DNA of 64,000 nt from Enterococcus italicus DSM 15952 (GCF_000185365.1 NZ_GL622241.1:1609160-1673159); one strand, 5' to 3'. Shown: positions 27,718 through 38,514, counted from the stretch's first letter. Notes: a model not told the origin generated them from the letters alone. Numbers and translations are program-made.

Positions 27718-27836
27718 GTTGTGATAAAAGCGTCTAGCTCTACGCAATAAGTCAACAATTCTAAAAATTGCTCTTCAAATTTTTAAGAAGTTTTGACTTA
27801 TTGTTAAGAGAGCTGCTTTTAGAACACCGCTTAAAA
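27715..27836 (+). repeat. Tandem long-hairpin repeat, unit 1
   Basis: The unit starts TAGGTTGTGATAAAAGCG and folds as one long imperfect hairpin: AAAAGC/GCTTTT, AGCTCT/AGAGCT, CAATAAGTCAA/TTTGACTTATTG and TAAAAATT/AATTTTTA around the loop GCTCTTCA. Unit 2 follows with a period of 122 bases. The first three bases are the rlmD stop codon. Confidence 0.85.
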
Positions 27837-27957
27837 TAGGTTGTAATAAAAGCGTCTAGCTCCGCGCAATAAGTCAGAAATTCTAAAAATTGCTCTTCAA
27901 ATTTTTAAGAAGTTTTGACTTATTGCAAAGAGAGCTACTTTTAGAACAATTCTTAAT
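27837..27957 (+). repeat. Tandem long-hairpin repeat, unit 2
   Basis: This unit is nearly identical to unit 1. Most differences lie in unpaired spots or at the end, and the paired arms CAATAAGTCA, TAAAAATT and AATTTTTA are unchanged. No open reading frame of note crosses it. Confidence 0.85.
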
Positions 27958-28078
27958 TAGGTTGTGACAATAGCAGTTTTGTACTGCAAAAAAAACCATA
28001 AACGCCAAAAGTTTGAGACATAACTTTTTGGATTTTACGGTCTTTTTGCTTCGTGTTGCATCATTCTGTCTTGTTTTT
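27958..28078 (+). repeat. Third unit: repeat head joined to 50-bp palindromic element (copy B)
   Basis: The first 17 bases (TAGGTTGTGACAATAGC) match the head of units 1 and 2 and the length is again 121. The body is different: it holds the palindrome at 27991-28047, with CCAAAAGTT/AACTTTTTGG inner arms, related to those at 23574 and 63161. It ends at the polC stop. The whole 27718-28078 gap is therefore repeat DNA without a gene. Confidence 0.7.
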
Positions 28079-31000
28079 TTACAACATATCAAACAAACTA
28101 AGTTGGTTTTCATCTGGTAAATCTTTTAAGACACCATTATCTGTCATGTATTCAATCAAGGTTTTCGAAACTTTCCCCCGATTCGCTAAATCTTCTTTAG
28201 ATAAGAATGGACCATCCTTACGCGCTTCGACGATTTGCTTAGCAACACTTAGCCCCAAACTAGGAACAGCGCGAAACGGTGCAATCAATGTATCACCATC
28301 AATAACAAAGTTTTCAGCATCTGATTTATATAAATCAATCATCCCAAAGTTATACCCTCGCTCTAGCATTTCATTACAAAGTTCAAGTACGGTCAAGAGA
28401 TTTTTTTCTTTGGTCGAGGCATCCATTCCTTTGTCATTGATTTCTTTCATCAAATCTTTCACTGCTTGTTTTCCCTTACTCATCGCCACCAGATCAAAAT
28501 CGGCCGCGCGAACTGAAAAATACGCACAGTAATAAAGAATCGGGAAATACACTTTAAAATATGCAACCCGTAAGGCCATCAACACATACGCCGCAGCATG
28601 GGCTTTCGGGAACATATATTTTATTTTTAAACAAGAATCAATGTACCACTCTGGCACATTTTGTTTGCGCATCTCTTCTTGCCAATCATCAGGAATACCT
28701 TTTCCTTTACGGACACTTTCCATGATTTTAAACGCTAGCCCATCATCCAAGCCCGCATGAATTAAGTAAACCATAATATCATCCCGACAGCCGATGACAT
28801 TGGCTAAGTTCGCCTCACCACGACGAATCAACTCTTCAGCGTTGCCTAACCAAACATCGGTTCCATGTGATAAACCAGAGATTTGTAATAATTCCGCAAA
28901 CGTTGACGGATGGGTTTGCTCAAGCATACCTCGGACAAACCGTGTTCCAAATTCAGGAATACCTAACGTCCCCGTCTTTGAATAGATAGCCTCTTGCGTT
29001 ACACCTAAGACATCTGTCCCTTCAAAAATTTTCATCACTTCGGGGTCATCAGTCGGAATGGTTTTCGGATCAATTCCAGATAAATCTTGTAACATACGAA
29101 TCACTGTCGGATCATCATGACCGAGAATATCAAGCTTTAAGATGTTGTCATGAATGGAATGGAAATCAAAGTGAGTGGTTTTCCATTCCGAGTGAATATC
29201 ATCTGCCGGAAATTGAATCGGTGTGAAATCATACACTTCCATATAATCAGGAATAACAATGATTCCCCCTGGATGCTGACCGGTCGTTCGCTTGACACCC
29301 GTCGCACCTTTAGCGAGTCGGTCAATTTCCGCACCACGAAAATGCAAATTGTGGTCTCTTTCATAGCCTTTTACAAAGCCATACGCCGTTTTGTCAGCAA
29401 CCGTACCAATCGTCCCTGCACGATACACATAATCTTCACCGAATAAGACTTTTGTATAATTGTGGGCTTCAGGTTGATATTCACCAGAAAAATTCAAATC
29501 AATATCTGGTACTTTGTCGCCATGGAAACCTAAAAAGGTCTCGAAAGGAATATCATGACCGTCTTTTTTAAGTCGTGCATCACATTTCGGACATTTCTTT
29601 TCAGGCATATCGAATCCTGAGCCAAACGAACCGTCTTCATAAAACTCAGAGTACTGGCAGTTTGGACAATAGTAATGCGGAGCTAATGGATTCACCTCAG
29701 TAATACCAGTCATTGTTGCTACAAAACTAGAACCGACTGATCCCCTAGAACCTACAAGATAGCCATCTTGATTACTTTTATGCACCAATTTTTGAGAAAT
29801 AAGATAGATAACAGAAAACCCATTACCGATAATCGAATGCAATTCTTTTTCGAGGCGTTTTTCTACGATATCTGGCAAAGGATCACCATACAATTCTTTG
29901 GCTCGAGTATAACTTAATTGCGTAATTTCTTCTTCAGAACCAGGAATTTTAGGCGTATACAACTTATCTTTGACTGGCACTACTGTCTCACATCGGTCGA
30001 CTAACGCATTCGGATTGGTCACAACGACCTCTTGTGCACGCTCACTACCTAAAAAGTCAAACTCTCGCAGCATATCATCAGTTGTACGGAAGTGCACTTT
30101 GGGTAGACTATGACGATTTAAAGGATTGGCCCCACCCATGGAATTAATCAGTATTTTGCGATAGATACTGTCTTCTTCATTCAAGTAATGGACATTTCCG
30201 GTCGCTACTACCGGTTTATTTAATTCATCACCAATTTGTATTAAGTTAGTAATAATTTCTTCCAAATCAGCTTCGTTTTTTATTAATTCTTGCTCAATTA
30301 ATGGTGCATACACGGGTTTTGGCATGATTTCAATATAATCATAAAATTCTGCCAGCTTTTTCGCAGCTTCGACCCCTTTTTGCATCATCGCAACAAAGAC
30401 CTCTCCTTTGTCACAGCCTGATCCGACAATCAATCCTTCACGCAGCTTGACTAATTCAGAGCGTGGAATTCTAGGAACCTTATCATGGAAATAAGTGACA
30501 TTGGACATTGAGATTAATTTAAATAAGTTTTTCAACCCTTTTTGCGTCTGTACCAAAATCGTCGCATGAAATGGTCTCGCCGCCCGATAACTATTTTCTC
30601 CGCCGACATGGCGATTAAGGTCTTCATGTAAAAACATCTTGTGATGCTCCATTGCCTCTTTCACAAAAATCCAAGCCAAATGCCCTGTCGCTTCCGCATC
30701 GTAAATCGCACGGTGATGTTGTTCGAGACTTACACCGAATTTTTTTGACAAGACACCTAAACCAAACCGTTTAAATTCCGGATAAAGGTAGCGGGCTAGC
30801 TCGAGTGTATCAATCACGGGATTTTCCGCTTCAGGAATACCATATTTTCGATAACTAGTATTCAAAAAGCCCATATCAAATGACGCATTATGTGCGACCA
30901 AAACCGCTCCTTCTGAAAATTCGCGAAATAGACGCAATACTTCTTCTTCCGATTTTGACCCACGAACCATTTCATCCGTAATTCCAGTCAAATTGATGGT

Positions 31001-32416
31001 AGTATTCGATAATGGGTGCCCAGGATCAATAAATTCATCAAAAGATGCTTCTACATTCCCTTTGTGCATTTTCACCGCGGCTAATTCAATAATCGTATCG
31101 TAAACAGCTGACAGTCCCGTTGTCTCCACGTCAAAGACGACATAAGTTGCATCGGCTAGTGGCGTTGGTTTTGGATTGTATGCCACTTGGACACCGTCAT
31201 CGACAATATTTGCCTCTACCCCGTAAATCATTTTAATTCCGGCTTTTTTAGCTGCTTGGTGAGCATCAGGAAAAGATTGTGCGCCTCCATGATCGGTAAT
31301 AGCGATGGCTTTATGTCCCCACTTAGCTGCTTGGGCCACGAAATCTCCGACTTTATTTGTTGCATCCATTTGGCTCATATTGGAATGCACGTGTAGTTCA
31401 ACCCGTTTTTGATCCTCAGGTGCACGATCGACTCGTTGTGCATGAGTGACTTCCACCAAATCTTGGGCATTCATGACCAAATCACGCATAAACGTATCTT
31501 CTTGGATGCTTCCTCTGACTTTTAGCCATTTTCCAGTTTGAATTGCATCAAATATCTGTTCATCTTTTTCACCAGATGAGAACTTTTTAACAATAAAGGA
31601 AGACGTGTAGTCAGTAATTTTTAAAATCAAAATTTTTCTTTTCGATCGTAATTCGCGGACTTCTTTATCGAAAATGTAGCCTTCGATCGTAATTCTACGC
31701 TCTTCTTCCAAAATATTGCCCATTGGTGTAATTAATTCTTCTTTCGGAATAGCTCTTCCTAACGCAATCGGACCATCATAGGCTGGACCATCTTTCTCTG
31801 CGGCTTTGGCTCTTTGTTCATGCAAAGCAACTGCCTCTGCAGCTTGCTTCATAAAAATTTCTTGTTGGTTTTTTTTGCGTTCCTCGTGCGCCTCTAAATC
31901 TTGCAGTGCTTGTGTTTGATCAAATTCTGCGACAAAGCGCAATTTCGGAAAGCCAGCTTGTTGAAACAGCTGAGCTAAGGTTGGAAAATACTGCTGCATT
32001 ACTAAAGAGATAGCCGATTCATTGGCTACTTTAATGGTCACCTGATCATTTGCAACAGTGGGAATGCAGTCTTTTACTACCTGCTGAATAAACGGTGTAG
32101 CAAATGGTTGGTTTTCATTAATAAATTGCCAATACTCAACTAACTGTGTGCCATCATAAGCATGATTTGTCGCTTCTATCTGTAACTCGACTGTTGCGAT
32201 TTGTTGAAAAGCTAAAGTTAAATTTTGTAAAAAAATCTGATACAGGTCAATCGGTAAAATTTCCGCAAATAAAAGTTGAAACGTCCATTTTCTTGATTCG
32301 GTATGGACGAGAACTTGTTTTAATTGTCCGCTTTTTAAGAGCGGTGTGTTTTTAATTGATTCTGGTAGTTGCATTTGCTCCAGAAGTATGTCATATTTTG
32401 CTTTTTGATTTTCCAA
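28079..32416 (-). CDS. polC: DNA polymerase III PolC
   Basis: PolC is the main replicative polymerase of low-GC Gram-positive bacteria. The 1445-residue product has an N-terminal domain (1-200), an OB fold (about 235-330) and a split PHP domain starting at [10 protein letters not shown] (339-348). The DEDD proofreading exonuclease inserted there begins VVFDVETTG (426-434). A zinc-binding region CPNC...CPKC and the palm and finger regions with GSRGSVGSS and [11 protein letters not shown] follow. The start is a TTG at 32416 with AGGAGG eight bases before it. The length is normal and no defect is seen. It lies downstream of the proS-like gene. Confidence 0.98.
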   Translation of the reverse strand: MENQKAKYDILLEQMQLPESIKNTPLLKSGQLKQVLVHTESRKWTFQLLFAEILPIDLYQIFLQNLTLAFQQIATVELQIEATNHAYDGTQLVEYWQFINENQPFATPFIQQVVKDCIPTVANDQVTIKVANESAISLVMQQYFPTLAQLFQQAGFPKLRFVAEFDQTQALQDLEAHEERKKNQQEIFMKQAAEAVALHEQRAKAAEKDGPAYDGPIALGRAIPKEELITPMGNILEEERRITIEGYIFDKEVRELRSKRKILILKITDYTSSFIVKKFSSGEKDEQIFDAIQTGKWLKVRGSIQEDTFMRDLVMNAQDLVEVTHAQRVDRAPEDQKRVELHVHSNMSQMDATNKVGDFVAQAAKWGHKAIAITDHGGAQSFPDAHQAAKKAGIKMIYGVEANIVDDGVQVAYNPKPTPLADATYVVFDVETTGLSAVYDTIIELAAVKMHKGNVEASFDEFIDPGHPLSNTTINLTGITDEMVRGSKSEEEVLRLFREFSEGAVLVAHNASFDMGFLNTSYRKYGIPEAENPVIDTLELARYLYPEFKRFGLGVLSKKFGVSLEQHHRAIYDAEATGHLAWIFVKEAMEHHKMFLHEDLNRHVGGENSYRAARPFHATILVQTQKGLKNLFKLISMSNVTYFHDKVPRIPRSELVKLREGLIVGSGCDKGEVFVAMMQKGVEAAKKLAEFYDYIEIMPKPVYAPLIEQELIKNEADLEEIITNLIQIGDELNKPVVATGNVHYLNEEDSIYRKILINSMGGANPLNRHSLPKVHFRTTDDMLREFDFLGSERAQEVVVTNPNALVDRCETVVPVKDKLYTPKIPGSEEEITQLSYTRAKELYGDPLPDIVEKRLEKELHSIIGNGFSVIYLISQKLVHKSNQDGYLVGSRGSVGSSFVATMTGITEVNPLAPHYYCPNCQYSEFYEDGSFGSGFDMPEKKCPKCDARLKKDGHDIPFETFLGFHGDKVPDIDLNFSGEYQPEAHNYTKVLFGEDYVYRAGTIGTVADKTAYGFVKGYERDHNLHFRGAEIDRLAKGATGVKRTTGQHPGGIIVIPDYMEVYDFTPIQFPADDIHSEWKTTHFDFHSIHDNILKLDILGHDDPTVIRMLQDLSGIDPKTIPTDDPEVMKIFEGTDVLGVTQEAIYSKTGTLGIPEFGTRFVRGMLEQTHPSTFAELLQISGLSHGTDVWLGNAEELIRRGEANLANVIGCRDDIMVYLIHAGLDDGLAFKIMESVRKGKGIPDDWQEEMRKQNVPEWYIDSCLKIKYMFPKAHAAAYVLMALRVAYFKVYFPILYYCAYFSVRAADFDLVAMSKGKQAVKDLMKEINDKGMDASTKEKNLLTVLELCNEMLERGYNFGMIDLYKSDAENFVIDGDTLIAPFRAVPSLGLSVAKQIVEARKDGPFLSKEDLANRGKVSKTLIEYMTDNGVLKDLPDENQLSLFDML

Positions 32417-32494
32417 AAAGTACGCCTCCTTACCATTCTAGTCAAATGCTCAGTATAAACTATACCATTTTTTTGCTTTTAACGTTGCTTTAAC

Positions 32495-32531
32495 GAAAAA
32501 AAATTGTCGAATACGGAATCCATACCCGACA
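32495..32531 (-). terminator. Terminator of the cdsA-eep-proS unit
   Basis: On the minus strand TGTCGGGTATGG and CCGTATTCGACA pair with several G-U pairs and are followed by eight T, 12 bases after the proS stop. Confidence 0.78.
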
Positions 32532-32542
32532 GCCTTTCCTTT

Positions 32543-34213
32543 TCATTCATTGGTGTGAGTTAAAATAGCCAGCGTTGCTACTAACTCTTCCTTGCGTATT
32601 TCAAGCGAATCTCCTGACTGATGAAGCTTAATTTCTACAATACCTTCTTTGGCTTTCTTTCCAATCGTAATGCGGATTGGACAGCCTATTAAATCCGCAT
32701 CGGCAAATTTCACACCTGCACGCTCAACACGATCATCCAACAAAACTTCGTATTCTGCTTGTTCCATTTGCTCAACTATTTCATCGGTAAGTTGCTGCTG
32801 ATCGCTATCTTGGTAATCAATTGGAACCACATGAGCATCGAATGGTGCTACCGTATTGGGCCATTGAATTTTATTTTCGTCGCAATGTTGTTCGACAATC
32901 AATGAGAGCAAACGACTCACACCAATACTGCAATAACAAATACGAGTGGGTACTGCTTGACCAGTTTCATCAATAAACTGCGCTGAAAGTGCCTGACTAT
33001 ATTCTTTTGACATGGTCATCATATGACCGATTTTCAGCCCTTTTTCAATGCGAAGCGTCTCCTCACCGTCAAGCATTAAGTCCCCTTCTTGTACCATCCG
33101 AAAATCACTATAGGACGAAATATGGAAGTCACGAGGACTATTCACATTCAGATAAAGATAGCCCTCTTCATCAGCATAACAAGTCATATTCGTTAAATCT
33201 TGTAGATAGGTATCAGCAATAACCGTGATTTCAGGTGACGAATGGACAGGTGTAACCACCCCATTCGTCGCATCGAAATACAGTTGCTTTTGTTCTTTTG
33301 AAGCTGGAATAACTTGTTTTTCGGGATAAAATAGCTTGACCTTTTCCAGATTTAACTGATCACTGGCTCGTAATACTATCAGAGTCGGCTGCTCATCAAC
33401 AAAATATAAATAAGAGCGAATGGTTATTTCTTGGTCCGCTGTTTGTGCTACTTTTTCTAACGGTAGTGGCGGTTGGTCCGACGTTTCCCCTTGGTATTTT
33501 GCTTCTGCTAAGTCTAAAGTGGCAACGTATGTACCTTGGTCTGATAAACAAAGTTGTTCATCTCCAAATGATGCTAAGGCCATAAACTCTTTGACTTTTT
33601 CAATGCCTACTCGGTTCGTATGGCCCAATACGAGATGATACGTTAGCCCACATCGAGCCAAAATAGTTTTGATGCTTGATTCTACTTGCTGATAGGTTTG
33701 CTCCAAGCTCACTGCACCGGCATGAAAGGAATAAAAATCAGTCATTAAAAATTCCCGACTATACAAAAATCCAAACTTTGGCTTCTTTTCATCACGGTAC
33801 TTCATCTGCACTTGATACAGTTTCAGTGGCAGTTTTCTATAGGATTGCACTTCATTTCTTACTAGCTCAATGAATGCTTTCTCCTGCGAGGGTGCGAGCA
33901 TGTATTGCCTTTGATTCCGATCACTCACTTCAAATAAAGATGACGTACAAAGACGTCGACAAGCATCATCTTGCCAATAATCCATAGGCAAGATATTCGG
34001 CATTTGCATTTCATTTGCACCTATCGCATCTAGCTCATCTTTAATGATCGCAGTAATTTTTTTCATAACTCTTTGTGCAAGAGGCAAATAAGCATATACC
34101 CCTGTCGCTATTTGCCGAATATAACCAGCCCTAACCAACAATTGATGGCTACGCACATCGGCCTCACTCGGTGTTTCTCGTAAAGTCGGCACTAATAAGT
34201 GTGATTGCTTCAT
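32543..34213 (-). CDS. proS: Prolyl-tRNA synthetase-like protein with altered active-site motifs
   Basis: The position (eep-proS-polC), 556-residue length and overall layout are those of bacterial-type ProRS, which charges tRNA-Pro. The class II core is clear, with motif 2 KYRDE (Arg140) and motif 3 SIGVSR (429-434). An insertion domain lies at about 225-395, and the C-terminal anticodon domain DDRVERAGVKFADADLIG is well conserved. Yet the catalytic core departs from the family. The proline-contacting T-H-E is S-Q-E at 109-111 (APSQEK for GPTHEE), LLRGREF is FLYSREF (148-154), and the GDGGAMGGKDS segment is absent. Either it is a fast-evolving ProRS or a specialised paralogue; a standard copy may exist elsewhere. 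Confidence 0.85.
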   Translation of the reverse strand: MKQSHLLVPTLRETPSEADVRSHQLLVRAGYIRQIATGVYAYLPLAQRVMKKITAIIKDELDAIGANEMQMPNILPMDYWQDDACRRLCTSSLFEVSDRNQRQYMLAPSQEKAFIELVRNEVQSYRKLPLKLYQVQMKYRDEKKPKFGFLYSREFLMTDFYSFHAGAVSLEQTYQQVESSIKTILARCGLTYHLVLGHTNRVGIEKVKEFMALASFGDEQLCLSDQGTYVATLDLAEAKYQGETSDQPPLPLEKVAQTADQEITIRSYLYFVDEQPTLIVLRASDQLNLEKVKLFYPEKQVIPASKEQKQLYFDATNGVVTPVHSSPEITVIADTYLQDLTNMTCYADEEGYLYLNVNSPRDFHISSYSDFRMVQEGDLMLDGEETLRIEKGLKIGHMMTMSKEYSQALSAQFIDETGQAVPTRICYCSIGVSRLLSLIVEQHCDENKIQWPNTVAPFDAHVVPIDYQDSDQQQLTDEIVEQMEQAEYEVLLDDRVERAGVKFADADLIGCPIRITIGKKAKEGIVEIKLHQSGDSLEIRKEELVATLAILTHTNE

Positions 34214-34236
34214 TTTTTTCTCCCTTTATTTCCCCA

Positions 34237-35502
34237 TTAAAAGAAAAAGCGCTGAATATCATTCCAAGTAACCAAAATCATTAATAACATCATAAAGCCA
34301 AAGCCAATCAACGTAATGATGCCTTCTTTTTCTTGACTCAACGGTTTTCCACGAACGCCTTCAATGATATTTAAGACCAACTTGCCACCATCTAAAGCAG
34401 GTATTGGCAGTAGGTTAAATATTCCAAGGTTCATAGAAATCATCGCCATGACACCGATGATCGTCGTCCAACCTTGCGTAGCAGCTTGTGAAGAAATCTG
34501 GTAAATTGCAACTGGTCCGCCGAGTTTATCCAGACTAAAGCTTTTTAAAAGTGAACCCAGAGCAACAAATATTTGAACAAAACTATTGATACTCATAGTA
34601 AACGCGCCAATTATCTTATCCATGATACCCGTTTTCATCGATATCCCAACACCAACTTGGTAGACTGTTTGGTCATTCACGGTATTTTTTTTAGGTGTCA
34701 TGGTCACCGTTTTAGACTGGCTTCCGCTTTTATAGACAACCGTCAGTTCATCAGATCCATTTTTTTGTACAGCTTGCGTAAGCTCTGACCAATTCGATAC
34801 CGTCGTACCATTAATTTCTTGAATGGTGTCACCTGTTTTTAGGCCAGCTGTGGCGGCCGGACTATCAGTCGCCACACTTCCTATTTTCGTCGACTGAGGA
34901 TCTTGAACGCCACCTTGCAGCAAAATTAAAATAAAAAACAAAAAGACCGCCAAAATGAAATTATTCATCGGTCCAGCAAAATTGGTTAGCATTCGTTGCC
35001 AAAGCTTGGCAGATTGAAACTGGACGTCTCGTGGTGCAATACGGACTTCTGTACCATCCTCTTCAATAATGGTTGCAATGGGTGACACGTAAAATTGTTG
35101 CTCATCGGCCTCTTGTCCATTAACATATCCAGTAATGGTTAGCTCATCAACTAAATTTTGTGCAGTGACCTCCACTGGGACGGCATTGGTCAATTGAATT
35201 TTTTTACTCGTATTTATTTTTATGACATTGTTTTGCTCATCCAAGACAAGCTGGACAAACATCCCGGGTTTTAATCCATCCTCTTCTTCAAATCCAGCCA
35301 TCCGCACATATCCGCCTAATGGAAGAATCCGAATTGTATAAGTCGTGCCATCTTTTCCTTGATGAGAAAAAATCTTAGGTCCCATTCCGATTGCAAATTC
35401 ACGTACTAAAATCCCGGCACGTTTTGCAAAATAAAAATGACCAAATTCATGGACAACGACAACAATTGAAAATATAAAAAGGAACACTAAAAGTGCCTTC
35501 AT
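34237..35502 (-). CDS. eep: Site-2 intramembrane metalloprotease Eep/RseP
   Basis: Eep is a membrane zinc protease that cuts signal-peptide remnants and anti-sigma factors. In E. faecalis it releases sex-pheromone peptides from lipoprotein signal sequences. The 421-residue product has HEFGH at 18-22 in the first membrane helix, a PDZ domain (about 205-280) with GDTIQEINGTTV, and the second active-site motif NLLPIPALDGGK near the C-terminus, followed by membrane helices. It lies between cdsA and proS on one strand, the standard Firmicutes order. Confidence 0.96.
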   Translation of the reverse strand: MKALLVFLFIFSIVVVVHEFGHFYFAKRAGILVREFAIGMGPKIFSHQGKDGTTYTIRILPLGGYVRMAGFEEEDGLKPGMFVQLVLDEQNNVIKINTSKKIQLTNAVPVEVTAQNLVDELTITGYVNGQEADEQQFYVSPIATIIEEDGTEVRIAPRDVQFQSAKLWQRMLTNFAGPMNNFILAVFLFFILILLQGGVQDPQSTKIGSVATDSPAATAGLKTGDTIQEINGTTVSNWSELTQAVQKNGSDELTVVYKSGSQSKTVTMTPKKNTVNDQTVYQVGVGISMKTGIMDKIIGAFTMSINSFVQIFVALGSLLKSFSLDKLGGPVAIYQISSQAATQGWTTIIGVMAMISMNLGIFNLLPIPALDGGKLVLNIIEGVRGKPLSQEKEGIITLIGFGFMMLLMILVTWNDIQRFFF

Positions 35503-35624
35503 TTTGTATCCTCGCTTTCGATCTTTTTTCTATTCTATGGCAATAGACTATTCAGTTTATTTTATCATACAAAAAAAGAATCACAATCAAACCACTTTTT
35601 TGTAATGAGAATTTAACGTTCACT

Positions 35625-35663
35625 CAAAAAGACCTCAATCACTTGTATACAAGTAACTGAGGC
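35625..35663 (-). terminator. Terminator after cdsA
   Basis: On the minus strand CCTCAGTTACTTG and CAAGTGATTGAGG pair with two mismatches around TATA and are followed by CTTTTTG. It separates uppS-cdsA from eep. Confidence 0.82.
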
Positions 35664-35668
35664 GTTGG

Positions 35669-36475
35669 TTAAAATATTCCTAACAAGTACATCATTGGAA
35701 AAACAAAAATCATGCTATCAAATCGATCCAAGATGCCCCCGTGTCCTGGTAGAATCGTTCCCGAATCTTTTACTTCAAAATGTCGTTTAATCGCTGATTC
35801 AACTAAATCACCAAATTGTCCAATAATCGATAAAACAATCGTTAAGCCAATCATGACAAAATAATTGTGCCCAAAATACGTATTCGCTGGAAAGACAAGC
35901 AAATAGACAATCGCAATGGCTAGCGCACAAGCAATCCCACCTAAGGCACCTTCAATCGTTTTATTCGGTGAAATTTCTGGCCATAGTTTTCGTTTGCCGT
36001 ATTGTCTGCCAATCATATAGGCACCAATATCGGTCGCCCAGACAATAAATAAACCAAAAAATAAAACAACTACACTAGATGAACGCGCTAAAGCAAAGGA
36101 CTCAAAACCAACACCAGCATAAAACATGGCAAGAATTGGATAGGCAGCTTCCTCAATCGTGTAGGTATTTTTTGAAATTACTGATAACCCAAGAAAGAGC
36201 ATCACAATGAAATAAATCAGTGCGTACTTGGATGTCGTATCTGATAGGAAAGCAAACCAAGGATCTTTAGGTAATACAATTAGTACGGCTCCAATAATCG
36301 CCAAAACACCTTCAATACTCACTACCGTCAGTTGTTTCATGCGAAATAATTCATATACGCCGACACCAGCAAATACTGCTGCCATAAGATTCACTGCTTG
36401 ACCACCAAAATCAAAAAATACAATTGGTAAAAATAGCGCCAACGCCACGACAGCAGTGATCACTCTTTGTCTCAT
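35669..36475 (-). CDS. cdsA: Phosphatidate cytidylyltransferase
   Basis: CdsA makes CDP-diacylglycerol from phosphatidate and CTP, the precursor of phosphatidylglycerol and cardiolipin. The 268-residue integral membrane protein has about eight hydrophobic segments and the C-terminal signature SxxKRHFEVKDSGTILPGHGGILDRFDS, of which KRHFEVKDSG and GHGGILDRFD are most telling. It overlaps uppS by four bases (ATGA type), so the two are co-translated, and a terminator follows. Confidence 0.96.
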   Translation of the reverse strand: MRQRVITAVVALALFLPIVFFDFGGQAVNLMAAVFAGVGVYELFRMKQLTVVSIEGVLAIIGAVLIVLPKDPWFAFLSDTTSKYALIYFIVMLFLGLSVISKNTYTIEEAAYPILAMFYAGVGFESFALARSSSVVVLFFGLFIVWATDIGAYMIGRQYGKRKLWPEISPNKTIEGALGGIACALAIAIVYLLVFPANTYFGHNYFVMIGLTIVLSIIGQFGDLVESAIKRHFEVKDSGTILPGHGGILDRFDSMIFVFPMMYLLGIF

Positions 36476-37266
36476 TTCTTTTCCTCCTTCACGCCACCAA
36501 AGCGACGATCTCGATGCTGATAAATCGCAATCGCCTCCTCTAATAGCTTATCATCAAAGTCAGGCCAAAACGCCTTTGTAAAGAAGAATTCTGAATAGGC
36601 GATTTGCCATAGTAAAAAATTACTAATCCGTTCTTCACCACTAGTCCGAATTACTAGCGAAGGATCTCTCAATTCTATAGGCAAAAAGCCCGTCATTAAA
36701 TGCTTCGCTAAAACCTCTTCTGAAATACCATCGACAGCCAATTGATTCTCTTTTACTTCTGATGCAATCTCTTGGACAGCTGTAATAATCTCTGCTCTGC
36801 TTCCATAGTTTAACGCAAAGTTTAAGACCATACCCGTGTTCATTTTGGTTTGATCAATTGCTCGTTTGACTGCCTTTTGAGTATGCGCAGGTAAATGCTC
36901 CTTGTACCCCATGACGTGGACTTTGACGTTTTCTTTGATTAATTCTGGTACAAATTTATCAAAAAAATCGACCGGTAACTGCATCAAAAAATCGACCTCT
37001 TCAGTCGGCCGTTTCCAATTTTCTGTCGAAAATGCGTACAGTGTAAGGACTTTAACCCCAAGTTTCGAAGCATGCTTCGTTATTTTTTTTACAGTCTCCA
37101 TGCCTTCTTTATGGCCAGCTACTCTTGGGAGACGACGATTTTGGGCCCATCTGCCATTACCATCCATAATAATTGCGATATGCTCAGGAACTGGCAGCGT
37201 TGGATCAAACGCATGCTCTGCTTCTTCTTGTTTGTATTTCTTCTTTTCCGGAAAAAAACGCAACAT
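36472..37266 (-). CDS. uppS: Undecaprenyl diphosphate synthase
   Basis: UppS adds isopentenyl units to farnesyl diphosphate to make the C55 carrier lipid for peptidoglycan and teichoic acids. From the ATG at 37266 (AGGAG eight bases upstream) it has 264 residues. Conserved parts are HIAIIMDGNGRWAQ with the catalytic Asp, HKEGMETVKKI, TLYAFSTENWKRP, and LVIRTSGEERISNFLLWQ with YSEFFFT. It overlaps cdsA and follows the FemABX gene after 21 bases. Confidence 0.97.
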   Translation of the reverse strand: MLRFFPEKKKYKQEEAEHAFDPTLPVPEHIAIIMDGNGRWAQNRRLPRVAGHKEGMETVKKITKHASKLGVKVLTLYAFSTENWKRPTEEVDFLMQLPVDFFDKFVPELIKENVKVHVMGYKEHLPAHTQKAVKRAIDQTKMNTGMVLNFALNYGSRAEIITAVQEIASEVKENQLAVDGISEEVLAKHLMTGFLPIELRDPSLVIRTSGEERISNFLLWQIAYSEFFFTKAFWPDFDDKLLEEAIAIYQHRDRRFGGVKEEKK

Positions 37267-37287
37267 CTCTTTCGCTCCTATCACTTG

Positions 37288-38514
37288 TTAGTCGGCTCTA
37301 CCTAGTATTTTTTTGATACTTGACGCCAATCGGTATTTAAATGGATTCGTAATAATTGTATAGATACCCAAATATTTGTAAGTATGGCCAGTAAATGACT
37401 GCTTAAATCGTAAAACGCCATCAGACCCATCAAACACTCCTTGCACACCATAAAAATTGTATCGCGGAATTTGATGCGCCACAGCATATGACATCATTAG
37501 GTGCTGAATACCATAAGGACCATAATATTTTTTAAACTCTTCATTAGTAAAACTAAATAAATAGGTCACTTCCTGTGGTTGAATAATAAACATCGCACCA
37601 GATAAAATGATGGTCTCACCATGCTTTTGGACCAGCTCACTAGCTTCATTGATTCGTTTTTGATGTTGTTTCAACTGGTCTTGTAATTCTTTTAATTGAT
37701 TTCTTTTCTTTTTGTGATTTGGTTTTTCTTGTAAGTCCGCCTCAAGCTTATCGATGTCTAGTTGAATGGCGCCCATCACTTCGCTTTGACTGGCTTGGTA
37801 GTTAACTAGATTTAGTTCCGCTACAATAAACTTCACCTTATCGCCATATGTTTCAAACGCTTCTTGATAATACGCCAAGTCTTTATCTTTAAATCCAATC
37901 CGATCAGCGGTCGATTGCGTATATTGCTTAAATAATGGTAATTCCTCATAAGTAAGCTCCCGGTATTGAATACCAAAATCTTTGGTTTTATTTAAGTAAT
38001 ATTTGCCATCTTTTTTATAGGAAGCAATCAAACTTTTTTCGTCTAAATTGGCTAGATCTTTAATAAACTCATAACTAACGATTGGTTGATGCTTGTCATA
38101 GACTGCACCAGCCGCCTTAAGATTTTTGTCCGCTTCTTGGCCAAGTTTTTCAATTATCTTTCCTTCATCATCAAACTTTTCCGAATGAAGATTGGGGACA
38201 ATTTTTAACAATAATCCCTTATTCTTTTTTGCATATTTTTTTAATTCTGCTAAAAAAAAGACAACTAATTGTTCGTTGGAAAAATCCATGACCGGTCCGC
38301 CTGCCACTTCAAAAACTTTTCCTAAAAAAATCGAAGTACTATTTAAAAGCGCCGCGGCTATAATTTGTTGCTTTTCTTTCACGCCGACATATTCGGATTT
38401 CCAATGACGTTTCTCAACTAGGTCATGTTGGTAACTCGTTTGCATAAACATACCAAGCGGATGAGCTTGTTCAAACGCCATAAATTCTTGTTCTGTTAAG
38501 TGTACAAATTCCAC
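37288..38514 (-). CDS. FemABX family aminoacyltransferase for peptidoglycan cross-bridges
   Basis: Members of this family add amino acids from aminoacyl-tRNA to the side chain of lipid II (FemX/MurM, BppA1/BppA2 in E. faecalis). The 408-residue product shows two GNAT-like domains, with LGMFMQTSYQHDLVEKR at the N-terminus and YYGPYGIQHLMMSYAV in the second. A charged helical arm at about 240-295 (KKKRNQLKELQDQLKQHQK) forms the coiled coil seen in FemA and FemX. The start is a GTG at 38514 after GAGGAG. Which residue it adds is unknown; serine or alanine is usual in enterococci with this type. Confidence 0.9.
   Translation of the reverse strand: MEFVHLTEQEFMAFEQAHPLGMFMQTSYQHDLVEKRHWKSEYVGVKEKQQIIAAALLNSTSIFLGKVFEVAGGPVMDFSNEQLVVFFLAELKKYAKKNKGLLLKIVPNLHSEKFDDEGKIIEKLGQEADKNLKAAGAVYDKHQPIVSYEFIKDLANLDEKSLIASYKKDGKYYLNKTKDFGIQYRELTYEELPLFKQYTQSTADRIGFKDKDLAYYQEAFETYGDKVKFIVAELNLVNYQASQSEVMGAIQLDIDKLEADLQEKPNHKKKRNQLKELQDQLKQHQKRINEASELVQKHGETIILSGAMFIIQPQEVTYLFSFTNEEFKKYYGPYGIQHLMMSYAVAHQIPRYNFYGVQGVFDGSDGVLRFKQSFTGHTYKYLGIYTIITNPFKYRLASSIKKILGRAD

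Noticed and set aside
27715-28078. Possible CRISPR array
   Set aside because: The period is 121-122 bases with nearly the whole unit repeated and no unique spacers; units are self-complementary hairpins and no cas gene is near.
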